Shown in pieces: positions 46,401 to 57,353 of a DNA stretch of 64,000 nucleotides. The first letter of the stretch is position 1. Every line of letters starts with the position of its first letter. The stretch covers positions 13,250,568-13,314,567 of the forward strand of contig CM020618.1 in assembly GCA_009829735.1 (NCBI GenBank), given 5' to 3'. The DNA is from Pyropia yezoensis (taxonomy: Eukaryota > Rhodophyta > Bangiophyceae > Bangiales > Bangiaceae). The notes below the pieces were generated by a model. The model was not told the DNA's origin. It was given only the letters and a program-made list of their open reading frames with translations, and did no database searches. The position numbers and the translations under genes are program-made.

Positions 46401-47599
46401 CGTCGTCTCCACAGCCGCCGCGGCCGTCGCCACCGACGGGCAGCTGCCCGACCACGTGGCGACCGCGCGGACACCCCCCCCACCACGTCGCCGACAGCCC
46501 CCCCGAGCCCCCTCGGCACACCCGTCGGCAATGGCACGCCGCCGTCGTAGCCCGCCTCTTTACCGCCCCTGAGCGCCGCGCGGGTGCGAATGGTGGCCGC
46601 CACCGCCGCCCCCACTACCCGTGGGAGCCCCCCCCCCCCCCCCCCGTAGGCGGCCGCTGTAGCGGCGACCGTGGTGGCCGCCGCCGCAGCGGGGGGAAGC
46701 CCAACCAGCACCTCGTATGCAATGCAGACGCCTTCCATTTTGGCTGTCGCCGGCGCGCGGACGCCACCCCTGTGCGGCTCGGGCTCTGGACGCTGTCCCT
46801 GACACTTCCTGTCACGTCGCGATAGGCCGCCGGCCTCAACGAGTGGCCGCCCGGCTGAGCGTCGATGAAGATGGGGGCTGGACCCGTCGAAGTAGACTCC
46901 AGCCGCATGCTCATACAGGTACATACAGGAAGCATCTTGATGTCTACCGAGGTCCAGTGGCATGACAGCGGTACAGTCAGCGCATGCTGCGGATGAATTG
47001 ATACGCAGTCGTCCCGACGCACGCCTCTAGATCCTTGCGAACCCGAACCACCCGAGTGCTCGGCACAATGCTTCGGTATGACCTGCCCAATCCCGCGCTT
47101 GGTTAGCCCATTAGGAAATGAGCTTACTTTCCGGTTCGCGTAGTTGAGGTAGACAAAGCGATCCACCCACTTATCGTAGTGCTTGCCTAAGAGCTTCTGC
47201 AGGTTGTCCCAATCGTTCCAGGGTACAAGCCCGTGTACGTCGCATGGGATAACTTACACTGGAACCCAACCATGATGAGCTTCCCCACCAGCGCACCAGC
47301 GGCATAACCGCCCACAACCCGAAAGAACCAAACGGCGTCCAGACGTTCAGCGTTCTTACCAAGTCGATGCACCTGGTCCAACAAAACGCCGTCACCCTGG
47401 CGCTCTGCTTGCTCCAGCAACAGCAACAGATCCGAGTATGTGCAGCCGGTTAGAGCATGAGTGGCGTCCACGCGCACAGTGCGCAGCAGAGGATCTTTGC
47501 CAGCGTAGGCAGTCTTGCTGACGGGCAGAAGCTGGGCCAAGGAGATGTCCTTGAACTCGGTCAGGTGAATAGATCTGCAGCACGACTGCAGCCACTCGA
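46400..47599 (-). pseudogene. Unrecognised minus-strand reading frame, left piece
   Basis: On the minus strand, 47599 to about 47187 reads as a protein-like frame (RSIHLTEFKDISLAQLLPVS, DATHALTGCTYSDLLLLLEQ, DAVWFFRVVGGYAAGALVGK). A second frame from about 47260 to 46800 follows (GLVPWNDWDNLQKLLGKHYD, FVYLNYANRKVSSFPNGLTK). Composition is mixed and looks like real protein, not low complexity. The lone LTR at 47600 interrupts it, and related minus-strand frames lie beyond. I do not recognise the family; a decayed host gene or a DNA transposon ORF are both possible. The part from 46400 to 46800 is Gly/Ala-rich and uncertain. Confidence 0.4.
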
Positions 47600-48068
47600 T
47601 GTGGCAGTATTGACCCCCAGGTAGGGGGGCAACACGTGCCATGCAAGGGGCGGCAGGCCACTAGCCTGATCCGTTCCTCCCTCTGCATTTGGGTCCGTAT
47701 TCCCTAAGTTTGGGATAGTTAGCTTAGTAGTAAATCCAACTTGGATTTGAGGGTTTTCTGCATTTATCGTCTTGAATTTTCGTGTGGCCCGGTGGGCAGG
47801 TGCTGGGGTGGGAGATTCTGAGTGGCGAGATTCTGAGGGGACCCTGGGGGGATAAGGGGAGGGACAGCGGGGCTTGGCCCCGCGTCCCCGTCCCGACCAA
47901 GAAACTGTTGGACCACACACCATCCTCTTGTTTGTCAGTGGGGGGTTTGCCCCACAACAGGGACAGAGTGTGTGCGACTTGCACTTCTTCCGGTTCCCCC
48001 GACACGGGAGGCAGCCCTTGTACACCGCCCCAACTTGGGTGCCGTGTGTGTAAGAGGTTTTTGCCACA
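47600..48068 (+). mobile_element. Solo LTR with 5-bp target duplication
   Basis: A 469-bp LTR that begins TGTGGCAGTATTGACC and ends TTTTTGCCACA, opposite in orientation to the LTRs of the full element. Its flanks carry a perfect 5-bp duplication, CTCGA (47595-47599 and 48069-48073), as expected for Ty3/gypsy insertion followed by LTR-LTR recombination. It is nearly identical to the LTRs of the full element, so the insertion is young. Confidence 0.95.
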
Positions 48069-48073
48069 CTCGA

Positions 48074-48444
48074 TGTCGCAGCCGGCTTGCTGCCAGCGCT
48101 GGTCCGCAGTGGTATTCACTTGCCGCAGCATCGCCCATAGAGGCGGTCACAGCAAGCACGACTTTGCGCTGTCCAGTTGCATTCCGCGGTGCAAACTCAG
48201 AGGCGGCATACGAGGTCGAAAGTCTTCCCCAGCCCCCTGCACCACGCTCTGGTATCGAGCCTCGTCCCAGACGACGGGGATCTTGTTGCGAGCAACAAGG
48301 AATTCGGATGCGCGGGACTCTTGAAACATCTGTTGGAGACCTTGAACGGGAACATTGAGCAGTACGACAGACAGCACCCTGTCAATGTGCGCAGCCGTTG
48401 CCACGCCCCACGTACTCTGCGCTAACGTCGTGGACGCAACCCCC
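48074..48444 (-). pseudogene. Unrecognised minus-strand reading frame, middle piece
   Basis: Between the solo LTR and the left LTR of the full element, the minus strand holds a protein-like frame from 48444 to 48147 (TTLAQSTWGVATAAHIDRVL, FLVARNKIPVVWDEARYQSV, GEDFRPRMPPLSLHR). It is on the same strand as the pieces at 46400-47599 and 57822-58527 and is likely part of the same interrupted sequence. Family unknown. Confidence 0.4.
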
Positions 48445-48913
48445 TGTGGCAAAAACCCCTTACACACACGGCACCCAAGTTGGGGCGGTGTACAAGGGCT
48501 GCCTCCCGTGTCGGGGGAACCGGAAGAAGTGCAAGTCGCACACACTCTGTCCCTGTTGTGGGGCAAACCCCCCACTGACAAACAAGAGGATGGTGTGTGG
48601 TCCAACAGTTTCTTGGTCGGGACGGGGACGCGGGGCCAAGCCCCGCTGTCCCTCCCCTTATCCCCCCAGGGTCCCCTCAGAATCTCGCCACTCAGAATCT
48701 CCCACCCCAGCACCTGCCCACCGGGCCACACGAAAATTCAAGACGATAAATGCAGAAAACCCTCAAATCCAAGTTGGATTTACTACTAAGCTAACTATCC
48801 CAAACTTAGGGAATACGGACCCAAATGCAGAGGGAGGAACGGATCAGGCTAGTGGCCTGCCGCCCCTTGCATGGCACGTGCTGCCCCCCTACCTGGGGGT
48901 CAATACTGCCACA
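48445..48913 (-). repeat. 3' LTR of the chromovirus
   Basis: A 469-bp direct repeat of 57354-57821. On the coding strand it starts TGTGGCAGTATTG directly after the polypurine tract. It contains a hairpin with an AAGTT loop at 48765-48781, repeated in the other LTR. Confidence 0.95.
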
Positions 48914-48926
48914 CTCCCCTCTCCTC
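48914..48926 (-). promoter_or_regulatory. Polypurine tract
   Basis: On the coding strand the 13 bases just before the 3' LTR are all purine (AGGAGAGGGGAG core), the usual plus-strand primer of LTR elements. Confidence 0.85.
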
Positions 48927-49252
48927 AGTTCCGACCGACCCGGTCGGCCCTGTGAGGGGGTGCGTAAACGCACGTCTCGGCGTTGGGGGCGCGACTTGCT
49001 GTCCCCCCCTTGAGTACGTAACGCGGAGGTGGAGGCGGTCACGTTGACCGCCCCTCTCCTCAAGCTTGCCCACTCGGCAGCTTGCTCTCCTCGGTTCACA
49101 CTTCACCATTACCACCACCTCCCCTTCACCTTCCACGGGGCCGCCCCACGCTGGGGAGGCCACCCGTATACCCACGATCCGAGTCCCCCTCAACTCGAGG
49201 CGGGTCTCGTGCCGCTGTAGCCAGGGCGTCTCTCCCCAACTTGGGGAGAGCC

Positions 49253-51196
49253 ATGGCGACCCCGGGGGTGGAGACGGACTCCCTCGATGAACGTATGGAG
49301 GACACCTCCTACGGTGCAGCGCCCGCCGTGACTTCCGGCGGGGGCTCCGCGATCGCTCCGGGGGATGGGACTCCCGCGTCACCCGGCTTTGGGTTGACGG
49401 CGGGATCTCCCCCGGAGGCGGGACAAGTTGTCCCGCGTGAGGCCTTGGGGCGGTGGTTTTACCCCGCTTGGCCTCTGTATGAGGAGGGGTTGACTGTTCT
49501 TCGCTGTGGCCGACTTGGCACAGCGCTGGGTCGGGTGTGGGACCGCCTACGGGAGAAGTATCCCCGTAGGGTCGGGTTCCCTGCCGGCTTCAGGACGGAC
49601 CAGTTTGCCTTCCTGGACGATGAGGAGGTCGAGGACGTTCAGCGGGCCAAGGCCATGGTGGACCGGGGGGGAACTATCCCGGGTCCCGGCGACTTGCCGA
49701 CCTTTACTTGGGACGCGGTGGCAACTCGCCCCCCGTACCTTCACGAGGCCGATCCGCACACTCATCACTTTGATGTGGGGATGGAGAAGGACTTCCGGCG
49801 AGGTCCCTACTTGGTGACCTCGGCTCATCTTGAGTTTCCTCAGCAGTCTGCTGCCAGTAAGGAGCAGTACTATCCGAAGAAGCCCGAGTGGTGGCCTCAA
49901 GTTGAGGTCCCCTACGGGTTCCCGGCGCTGCTGCCACGGTTGCTTGACCACTTCGGCTCCGTCATGTTGACGGCTGGCCCTGATCACCTGGTGTGGGCCA
50001 TGTTGGCCACCCAGTGGCTCCTCGAGGTCATGTCGACCTGGGTGTCTTGTGTTCAGCGGCGGGGGATACTCTGGCATCTCCCCCTCCGGCTTATCCAAGG
50101 TTTGGAACATCTCACCCCTCAGCTAGTTGCTGAGGGGTGCTCATCAGGACAACTCACTCTACTTGAGGAGATGCTCCGCCTCCACAAGTTTATCGAGTGG
50201 GAGAGCATCGAGCACAAGTTGCGCCGCCCCACTCGTGGGCCCAAGGACGATGGCGCACTTCGCCAGTTCGTATGGGTCGCTCGTGAACTTCATGACGGCC
50301 GTGTGGTCCTACGAGAGGGGTTGGGCATCGGGGACTACCCGTATGCCCCGGGGGTGGATCGCCACACTGCGCCACCCCCGGACAAGGCCATAGTTATGGC
50401 CGTGCCCTCACATGATGACCATATGACTCAACCCACTGCGGGGGCCCCAAGTCGGGGTCGCAGTTACACCCGGGTCCCGCCACCTCGGCGTGCCCCTCCG
50501 CTTCCTCCTGTCCCCTACCAGCCGCACGGGGACATCCCAATTAGCGTGGCCGTTGAGTCGTCCACCCCGGTGTGCCCCAACTTGGGGGCCACCCTCCTGA
50601 CGGTATACCCCAAGTTGGTGTTACCGCCCACGCCTCTAACCTCAGAGATGATGATCACCACGTTGGTGCGCACCATTTCCTGGTTGGCCGCGTCGACCGC
50701 AACCCTTCAAGCTTCCGAGACTCCTCAACTTGAGGAGCGCGTTCGTACTGCAGTGGCGACCGCGAGTTGCGAGTCGGTGGCGGAGTTTATGACGGCCGAG
50801 TTGGCTCGCATTGGGGCTATTATGCCCCATCCAGCCCCACTTGAGCGTGGCAAACGTCGTGCGAGCCGGGGATACTCGCCTCCTCGCCGTCGTCGCCGAC
50901 GCTCGCGGCGCTCTCCCTCCGTGTCGGAAGACGAGTTGTCTTACTCCGTCTCGGAGTCCTCGACTCCGTCAGAGTCGGAGTCGGTCCGGCGTCTGCGTCG
51001 CCAACTTGCGCGCAAGACTAAGCAGAAGAGCAGCCGCGGTCGTCGCCACTTGCGCGACCGTGAGGGGCGCGACGGGTCCGACTTGGAGCCGCCGGCCCCT
51101 CCGACTGGTGGGGAGCGTTATCGCCGGGGGTCTCGCCGCTCGCCTCCACGTGAGGGCGAGGGCCGTGGGGTTGGAGAGTCTAGCATGCATGCCTAG
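49253..51196 (+). CDS. Antisense ORF inside the chromovirus, SR-rich tail
   Basis: An intact 647-codon frame on the strand opposite gag-pol, between the 3' LTR and the integrase end; the two stop codons face each other about 110 bp apart. Start chosen at the ATG at 49253, the first in the frame, preceded by a perfect hairpin (49230-49250). Residues 1-70 are acidic and Gly/Pro-rich; 75-400 look globular (GRWFYPAWPLYEEGLTVLR, HLVWAMLATQWLLEVMSTW, GALRQFVWVARELHDGRVVL); 425-560 are Pro-rich; the last 110 residues are Arg/Ser-rich (RRRRRRSRRSPSVSEDELS) like SR nuclear proteins. No reverse-transcriptase, envelope or transposase motif was seen. Antisense ORFs between pol and the 3' LTR are known in some plant LTR elements; this protein family is unknown to me. 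Transcription could start from the adjacent LTR. Confidence 0.75.
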   Translation: MATPGVETDSLDERMEDTSYGAAPAVTSGGGSAIAPGDGTPASPGFGLTAGSPPEAGQVVPREALGRWFYPAWPLYEEGLTVLRCGRLGTALGRVWDRLREKYPRRVGFPAGFRTDQFAFLDDEEVEDVQRAKAMVDRGGTIPGPGDLPTFTWDAVATRPPYLHEADPHTHHFDVGMEKDFRRGPYLVTSAHLEFPQQSAASKEQYYPKKPEWWPQVEVPYGFPALLPRLLDHFGSVMLTAGPDHLVWAMLATQWLLEVMSTWVSCVQRRGILWHLPLRLIQGLEHLTPQLVAEGCSSGQLTLLEEMLRLHKFIEWESIEHKLRRPTRGPKDDGALRQFVWVARELHDGRVVLREGLGIGDYPYAPGVDRHTAPPPDKAIVMAVPSHDDHMTQPTAGAPSRGRSYTRVPPPRRAPPLPPVPYQPHGDIPISVAVESSTPVCPNLGATLLTVYPKLVLPPTPLTSEMMITTLVRTISWLAASTATLQASETPQLEERVRTAVATASCESVAEFMTAELARIGAIMPHPAPLERGKRRASRGYSPPRRRRRRSRRSPSVSEDELSYSVSESSTPSESESVRRLRRQLARKTKQKSSRGRRHLRDREGRDGSDLEPPAPPTGGERYRRGSRRSPPREGEGRGVGESSMHA

Positions 51197-51307
51197 TTGG
51201 CAGCTGCCTTTGTTGTGAGAGTGTGAGGGTTAGGGCTGTAGTTAAAAGCCACGCTGCGTACCACTTTGACTTGAAGCCCTCTCTTGGCACTGTTGCTCGG
51301 CCTTCCC

Positions 51308-54300
51308 TCACGTTGAGGGGGGGCTGTGAGGGTCAATCTCATTCCGGGCACAGTATTCCCGGACCTTCTCAGCGGAAAGGTCCTCCACATACTCCCACGT
51401 ATCATCCTTGGCTTTGTAGCCGAACCAACGCACCCTCAACATGAGGCGGTTAGTGTCCTCATCCCAGCCGTGGTCGATGAACTTATCGAATACGTACTCC
51501 TGCGGGCCCTGTTTGGCCGCAGGCAGCGAGTGGAGGCGCCACGCTTCCAGCGCCCGCGCCCAAGCTGGGTCGCCTGCAGGCGGTGGTGCAACTTTGACCA
51601 CGTCCTGTCCGTTCGCTGTGCGGACCCCATCGTCACTTTCGATGGTGAAGCGCCGCCCATCAGTACGAAGGACCTGGTACGGCCCCTTCGTCTGGAAAAA
51701 CAACTTACCCCCAGTTGGGGTGTGTGAGTGGACCAATACCCAGTCACCCTGCTCGGGGACATGCTTGGCGTTGCGCACATTTTTGTCAAATGTACGCTTG
51801 TAGCGCTTTTGTGCTTTGTCCATCTCAGCCCTGACTTCAGGGATGAGGTTTTCAAGCCTAGCAGCGAACTCCGCCTTACTCTCAGTAGGAGTAGGCGTCC
51901 TGCCACCATCCTCCCTAGTTGGGAGCGGCCGCCGCACGGCAATAGACCGCACGCGACGGGGGGTCACAAAAGCGAGGGGTACTTCTCCGGTAGATGAGTG
52001 AACCTGCGAATTGTAGGCAGTGGTAAGAATAGAAATGTATTGGTCCCACGTTTTCACGTGCTCACTCACATAGTGGCGCAGCTGCCTAACAATAGTTTTG
52101 TTGAAGCGCTCCACCTGCCCATTAGTTTGTGGGTGGTAGGGGGTGGCATAGTTTGCCTTAACCCCCAACGTATCCAGCACTCCCTGAAACAGTACAGACG
52201 CAAATTGCGGTCCATTGTCCGATAGTGTACTATCCGGAATGCCATACGCGGCAACCCAGTGATCTAGGAAGGCTGACACGACCGACATGGCCGTGATCTC
52301 TGCCAGTGGGATCGCTCGCGTAAGTTTCGTGAAGCGGTCACAGATAACCAGGAGGTACTGGTTGCCCTCCTCGGTCACTGGCAGTGGCCCAAGGATGTCC
52401 ATCGCCAACGTGGCAAAGGGCTCCTTGGCCGGGAACAATAGCATAGCCGTAGTAGGCCGCCGTTCCATCAGACGGTTCTGGGCACAACTTGTTCAGGCAG
52501 CCACCCAACTGTAGATGTCCACCACCATGGACGGCCAGTAGTACCTGGTCCTCAGGGTCTGGTACAGTTTACTAGACCCCAGGTGTCCACCTGTGGGAGC
52601 GTTATGCTCCCTCTCAAGGATACTGTCCTTGAGGGATTCGGGGACGACAAGTTGTTCGGTCCCCTGGAATACCCCCCTCCTCATGAGGAGGCCATCGTCT
52701 CCCAGAAAGAACCGCGTCTCCGCCACTGTATCCAGTGTATCCCTCTGCGACTTGCAGAAGGGATCCCCGGCCTGGGCCTTCACCACCTCGTCCAGGGACA
52801 GGGGCAAGTACTTCTTGTTCCCTGGCGCCTCGGGGGTCAACGCCTGACCCGAGCGCGTGACTACCCCCACGATGGGGATGTCCTCATCGACTGGGTTAGT
52901 GTCCAGCCCCTCGGTAGGTACCCGAGAGAGGCCGTCGGCAAGGGCATGTTGCCTGCCAGGTCGGTACTCAATATCAAAGTTGAAGGGTGCCAGTCGCACC
53001 CTCCACCGGTTGAGACGAGTGTTCGTACAGTCCGTCTTGAAGATGAACTGCAACGCGCGGTGGTCACAGCGGATGAGGAACTTCTCACGCTCTATGTAGT
53101 GACGAAGTGACGTCACCGCCCACACCACTGCGAGTCCTTCCAACTCGGTGACTCCGTAGTTCTTCTCGGCCGAGTTCAGCCCCTTGCTGAAGTATCCCAC
53201 CGGCAAGTACTCCTTGTCCGGCTGCTGCTGAAGCAACACACAACCAAGTTGGTCGTAGCTAGCGTCCACATCCAGGATGTAGTGGCCTCCCAACCTGGGA
53301 ATAGCCAGGATAGGGGGCTTCAGCAGAAGGTCCCGAAGAGTCTCAAAGGATTCCTGCTCCACCCGACTTGGGGGAGGCAGGTTCTTCGGTAGCGTTGAGC
53401 TCACTAACTCATTCAACGGTTTCGCCACCTTGGCGAAGCCCTTGGTGAAACGTCGGTACACGTTGCACATCCCGAGGAAGCTCCTCATCTGGGTCTGGGT
53501 CCGGGGGTACTGAGCCTTACGGATGGCCCTCAAGTTTTTCTCGTTGACACTGAGACACCCCGGACGGACAACATGTCCCAAGTATTCCACCTCTTGAGTG
53601 AAGAGGTGGCACTTACTCGCCTTCAGTGACACACCGGCGTCAGCAAGTAGCTTGACCACCTGGCCAAGATGGCCAATGTGTTCCTCTGGACTTCGGGAGA
53701 ACACAATGATATCGTCTAGGTACACGAGACAGATCTGCCACCGTACTCCGGCCAGAATCATGTCCATAGCGCGCTGGAAAGTTGCCGGCGCGTTACACAG
53801 GCCAAACGGTAGACGCTTGCACTGGTAGGTACCACAGTGACAGGTAAAGGTAGTTTTATGCCTGTCCTCCGGGGCAATGGGAATTTGCCAGTACCCCGCG
53901 TTACAGTCCAGGGTAGAGAACACGTTCGCCTCCCCCAGGGAGTCCAGACAGTCGTCCATCCTAGGTAGGGGATAACTGTCCTTCACCGTGCTCTCGTTGA
54001 GCTTACGGTAGTCGATACAGAACCGGGGGGTGCCATCAACTTTGGGGACGATAACCACCGGACTCGCCCACTCGGCGTTACTGGCCTCGATCACATCGAG
54101 GGCCCCCATGCGAGCAACTTGCTCCTTAACGAGGGCCCTTGAACGGGGTCCTCCCCTATACGGTTGTTGGAGTATAGGGGGTGCACCGGGCTTCAACTCG
54201 ATCCGGTGTTGGGTGGCTCTCATGAGTCCCAACTGACCATCCCACAACTTGTAATATTGGTCCAAGAGGCGTTCAACTTGAACCCTCAACCTGGGTGGGA

Positions 54301-55291
54301 CACCCTCCATGTTCACATGGGGCCGAGGAGAGGCGGCCGACTTGGCTTGATGCTTCTCCTTTCCGGACTTCGGGTCGCTACTTGCGCCCGCGTTGAGGGT
54401 GACCGCTACTACCGGTCCCTCGTGTTGGTCGATATAGCCGAACTTGGCTCCCGACTTGAAGTACTTGGGCGTCGAGCTCAGGTTCATAACCTGGATCCTC
54501 CACGAGACTCCGGCTTTGGAGCCCATCGTGCCAAGGGCAACATGCACTTGGTGCTTGCGAGCAAGACGGGGGTAAGGGTGCACCAACCCGTTCCCCGTAT
54601 AATCAGTTACAACGTCAACGTGCGCCACCGAGTTGGGGGGCAACGTGACTTTACGGGCTAAACGCAGGGTAGCAGTAAACCCTTCCCTCACAGAACAAAC
54701 AGGCTTCGACTGTGAGACTGTCACAGGAGCCACAGACTTTCCCTTACCAAGGATGGGGATGGTTTCCCCATTCATCAACTTGACCCAATACTCAGGGCCA
54801 CAAATCAAAGGCACTTGTGTAACAACATAAGGGGTACCCAGAAGCAGGGGTACCGATATATTCTCAACTACTCCATAGGTCACGTCGACCTCATGGGTCC
54901 CCAACCTAGTTGGTAGGGTCACGGCACCAACGATGGGAAGTACCCCACCATTGATACCGATCAGATGGTCAGCTTTAGACTTCCAGCGTTGGAGCTTCAT
55001 CTCCTTTGGTAATAGCGACTTGCGTATCAAGGAGGCTCCTGACCCGGTATCAAGTACGATACGGGCACAACAGGCGCGGCCGGGGGCAAGTTGCACCCGT
55101 CCAGCCACCTGGAAGTTCTCACCCGTCAGCACCGCGATGACCCGACGTGGGTTTACGTTCTTGGGGAGTCCTAACCGAGGTGGGCGGACTCCCTTAGGTC
55201 GCCGCAGTATCCGGCACGGTTGGTTCGTCCTCTTGACCCACTTGGCCGAGGCTGCCGTTGTGAGCTTCGGACGACCAGCTCCAACGGTCAT
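51308..55291 (-). pseudogene. pol region of the chromovirus
   Basis: Domains in order on the coding strand: aspartic protease (DTGSGAS near 55051); reverse transcriptase from about 54190 to 53490, with FCIDYRKLN, LPFGLCNAPATFQR and the catalytic YLDD at 53711-53722; RNase H at about 53330-52970; zinc-binding segment and integrase core (LAMDILGPL, LSDNGPQF, NGQVERFNKT, the D-D-E residues); and a C-terminal chromodomain (MLRVRWFGYKAKDDTWEYVE, about 51420). Chromodomains direct insertion into chromatin with particular histone marks. The region looks almost whole, with about one break. The pol start codon overlaps the gag stop by four bases, so reinitiation or a similar translational coupling is likely. 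Confidence 0.93.
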
Positions 55292-57234
55292 TCGTTTCCC
55301 GCCGACTTGGCGTCCGAATCTGAGGACGAAGGGGAAGACGACGAGTCCGAGGACGACGTGTCCGCCCCCTCCGCCGAGGGTGTGGCGACCGCCACCACCG
55401 TTCGAGACCCACCCTCGCGGCGTGAACGTACTTCGTTCGTAGCCGACTTCTTACTCGCATTCCTAACAAGTTGTTGGATGCGTTTACTCAGCTTGGGGCA
55501 ATCATATGCCCAGTGTCCATCGGAGTTGCAGTTCCAACACCGATTATCAGTTCCCGGAGGGGTCTTCCCAACTGGGGAAGACGAAGAGATACCCTGGGAA
55601 GTTCCCACGGCAGCTACTACCCTCTCCTTGCGGATTCGGCGTGCCTCTCTCAACTCTCTGGCCTGGCGCGCCTCCTCCCGTTCCTTGGCCAACTCGGCCT
55701 GACGCTCCTGGCGTTGTTCCTCCCGCAACTTGCGGTAGGCCTCGCCTCTGCGGTAGGCGAACCCAGCCAACTCGGCCAGGGTCGCCCGGGCAGTGTTATG
55801 CTCCCGGGTCTCCATCCGGACTGACCAATGGAGTCCCTCCACAAACCGACTCTTCACCACAGCTTGTGGATGAAGAAACCTACAAAGATTGTTGAGCTTA
55901 CGGACTCGCTCCGCAAAGGACAACTCGTCCTCCGCCTCTTCCTGATGGGATTGCGTAAACTCCTCGACTTGAGAAGCCAACGCCGCTTCATCAACCATGG
56001 CCCTCAACAACCAGTTGACGAGCTCCAAATAGGACGTCACCTCCCCAGCGCCTCCACTTGAGGAGCTGGGCATGACGGACATAAGTTCTGTCCGCAGGTC
56101 TCCCTTCGTAAACTCCTGTAGCATGTAAAACGCCATGCCTTCACTTATGGCATTGTCGTCACAGGCTTTTGTGAAACGACGTAGGAACTCAAAGACACGG
56201 AGGGGGGGAGTTCCATCCCACTCCGCTTTGTGCCCAAAAGAGTGAAGTGCATTCTTCTTGGCACGGCCCATGGCTCGGGCCTGGTCAGGACCATACGCCA
56301 CCGACTTGTTGTGGAGGGCGTAGGTCTCACAATCAAAGATCCTCTGGTAGACCGGGATGGCTATCTGGATCTTGGGCGGCACCTCACGTTGAGGGAACAG
56401 CCGCTGTGGCACTGGGGCAAGTTCACCCTCAGTGCCCATAGTCTGGCGCGGCGCGCTTGGTGTAGCCGCCGGCGTTTCCGGGGGGAACTCCCCCATGAAG
56501 GGCGTACGCCCCACCGAGTATGGTGTGGCTCCCTCGTTGGGAGTCAGATGTGTCGCCCCCTGTTCGGGGCGACCCGAGACAGGCGTGAGGAGGGATTCCC
56601 CCTGCGCCTGCGGGCTCGAAAGCCCCGATCCGGTCTGGACATTAAGGCCATCTGGCAAACTCGCCACAATCTGATTCAGAATAGTATTCGTCATCGTGAC
56701 CACCAGGCCCGGCGAAGTCTGCCGCAACACATTGGTCGCCTCCCGACGGACAGTTTCCGCGAGGAGTGGATTGACGACTCCAGTTGAGTCTCGGTCCGCC
56801 TCCGGGAGGCCACCTGAGGGGTAACCACGTTCCTCAGGGGTCTCAACCGGGGGCATGGGCACGAGCCCATCGCCGACCAACGGAGGTCCGCCGTCCTCCG
56901 AAAGCCTAGTTGGCGACGGCTCCAAGTCAAAGTTGGCTCCAACCCGAGTGGAACCCGCGGGGACAGTCCTCACCCCTTGGGACGTTCCCGTTGAGTGTAC
57001 CACACGGTGGCCAGACTTCGGCCCACCCACATCAGAAGTGTCACCCGAGCGAACTCCCGACTGGGTCGGGGTGGCCTGTTGCCCGCCCGCACTTCCAGTC
57101 CTGCTGGCTTGAGGGACCTCCAGTCCCTCTGCGACCCCAGGTAAACCCACCTGTGTCTCACCAGTATTCAAAGGCACTGAAGTACGTGCGTCACCCGTGT
57201 ACTCCCCGGACGACGGGGGGTCCGAACTAGCCAT
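55288..57234 (-). CDS. gag of the chromovirus
   Basis: A 648-codon frame on the minus strand from the ATG at 57234. The first 230 residues are Pro/Ser/Thr-rich and disordered. The middle holds a capsid-like helical region (FDCETYALHNKSV, FEFLRRFTKACDDN, MLQEFTKGDLRTELMSVM, VKSRFVEGLHWSVRMETREH). A CCHC zinc knuckle (C-x2-C-x4-H-x4-C, at 55498-55539) binds the genomic RNA. An Arg/Glu-rich coiled coil precedes it and a Ser-rich acidic tail ends the protein. It looks intact. Confidence 0.88.
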   Translation of the reverse strand: MASSDPPSSGEYTGDARTSVPLNTGETQVGLPGVAEGLEVPQASRTGSAGGQQATPTQSGVRSGDTSDVGGPKSGHRVVHSTGTSQGVRTVPAGSTRVGANFDLEPSPTRLSEDGGPPLVGDGLVPMPPVETPEERGYPSGGLPEADRDSTGVVNPLLAETVRREATNVLRQTSPGLVVTMTNTILNQIVASLPDGLNVQTGSGLSSPQAQGESLLTPVSGRPEQGATHLTPNEGATPYSVGRTPFMGEFPPETPAATPSAPRQTMGTEGELAPVPQRLFPQREVPPKIQIAIPVYQRIFDCETYALHNKSVAYGPDQARAMGRAKKNALHSFGHKAEWDGTPPLRVFEFLRRFTKACDDNAISEGMAFYMLQEFTKGDLRTELMSVMPSSSSGGAGEVTSYLELVNWLLRAMVDEAALASQVEEFTQSHQEEAEDELSFAERVRKLNNLCRFLHPQAVVKSRFVEGLHWSVRMETREHNTARATLAELAGFAYRRGEAYRKLREEQRQERQAELAKEREEARQARELREARRIRKERVVAAVGTSQGISSSSPVGKTPPGTDNRCWNCNSDGHWAYDCPKLSKRIQQLVRNASKKSATNEVRSRREGGSRTVVAVATPSAEGADTSSSDSSSSPSSSDSDAKSAGNE

Positions 57235-57333
57235 GTTGGCTGACGATCCGTATGACACGGTCCAAGTCCACCGTTCCTCTGAGACAGAGGGCCCCCTACA
57301 CCTGGGTGCACCCGGAGGTAAAGTTTACCTCTG

Positions 57334-57351
57334 TCCCCTGCTGCTCCACCA
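57334..57351 (-). promoter_or_regulatory. Primer-binding site (putative)
   Basis: On the coding strand, two bases after the 5' LTR, the sequence TGGTGGAGCAGCAGGG begins with TGG, complementary to a tRNA 3' CCA end. Which tRNA primes is not known. Confidence 0.6.
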
Positions 57352-57353
57352 AA

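Noticed and set aside
49082-49252. Upstream extension of the antisense ORF
   Set aside because: The frame is open but has no ATG; the first ATG is at 49253.
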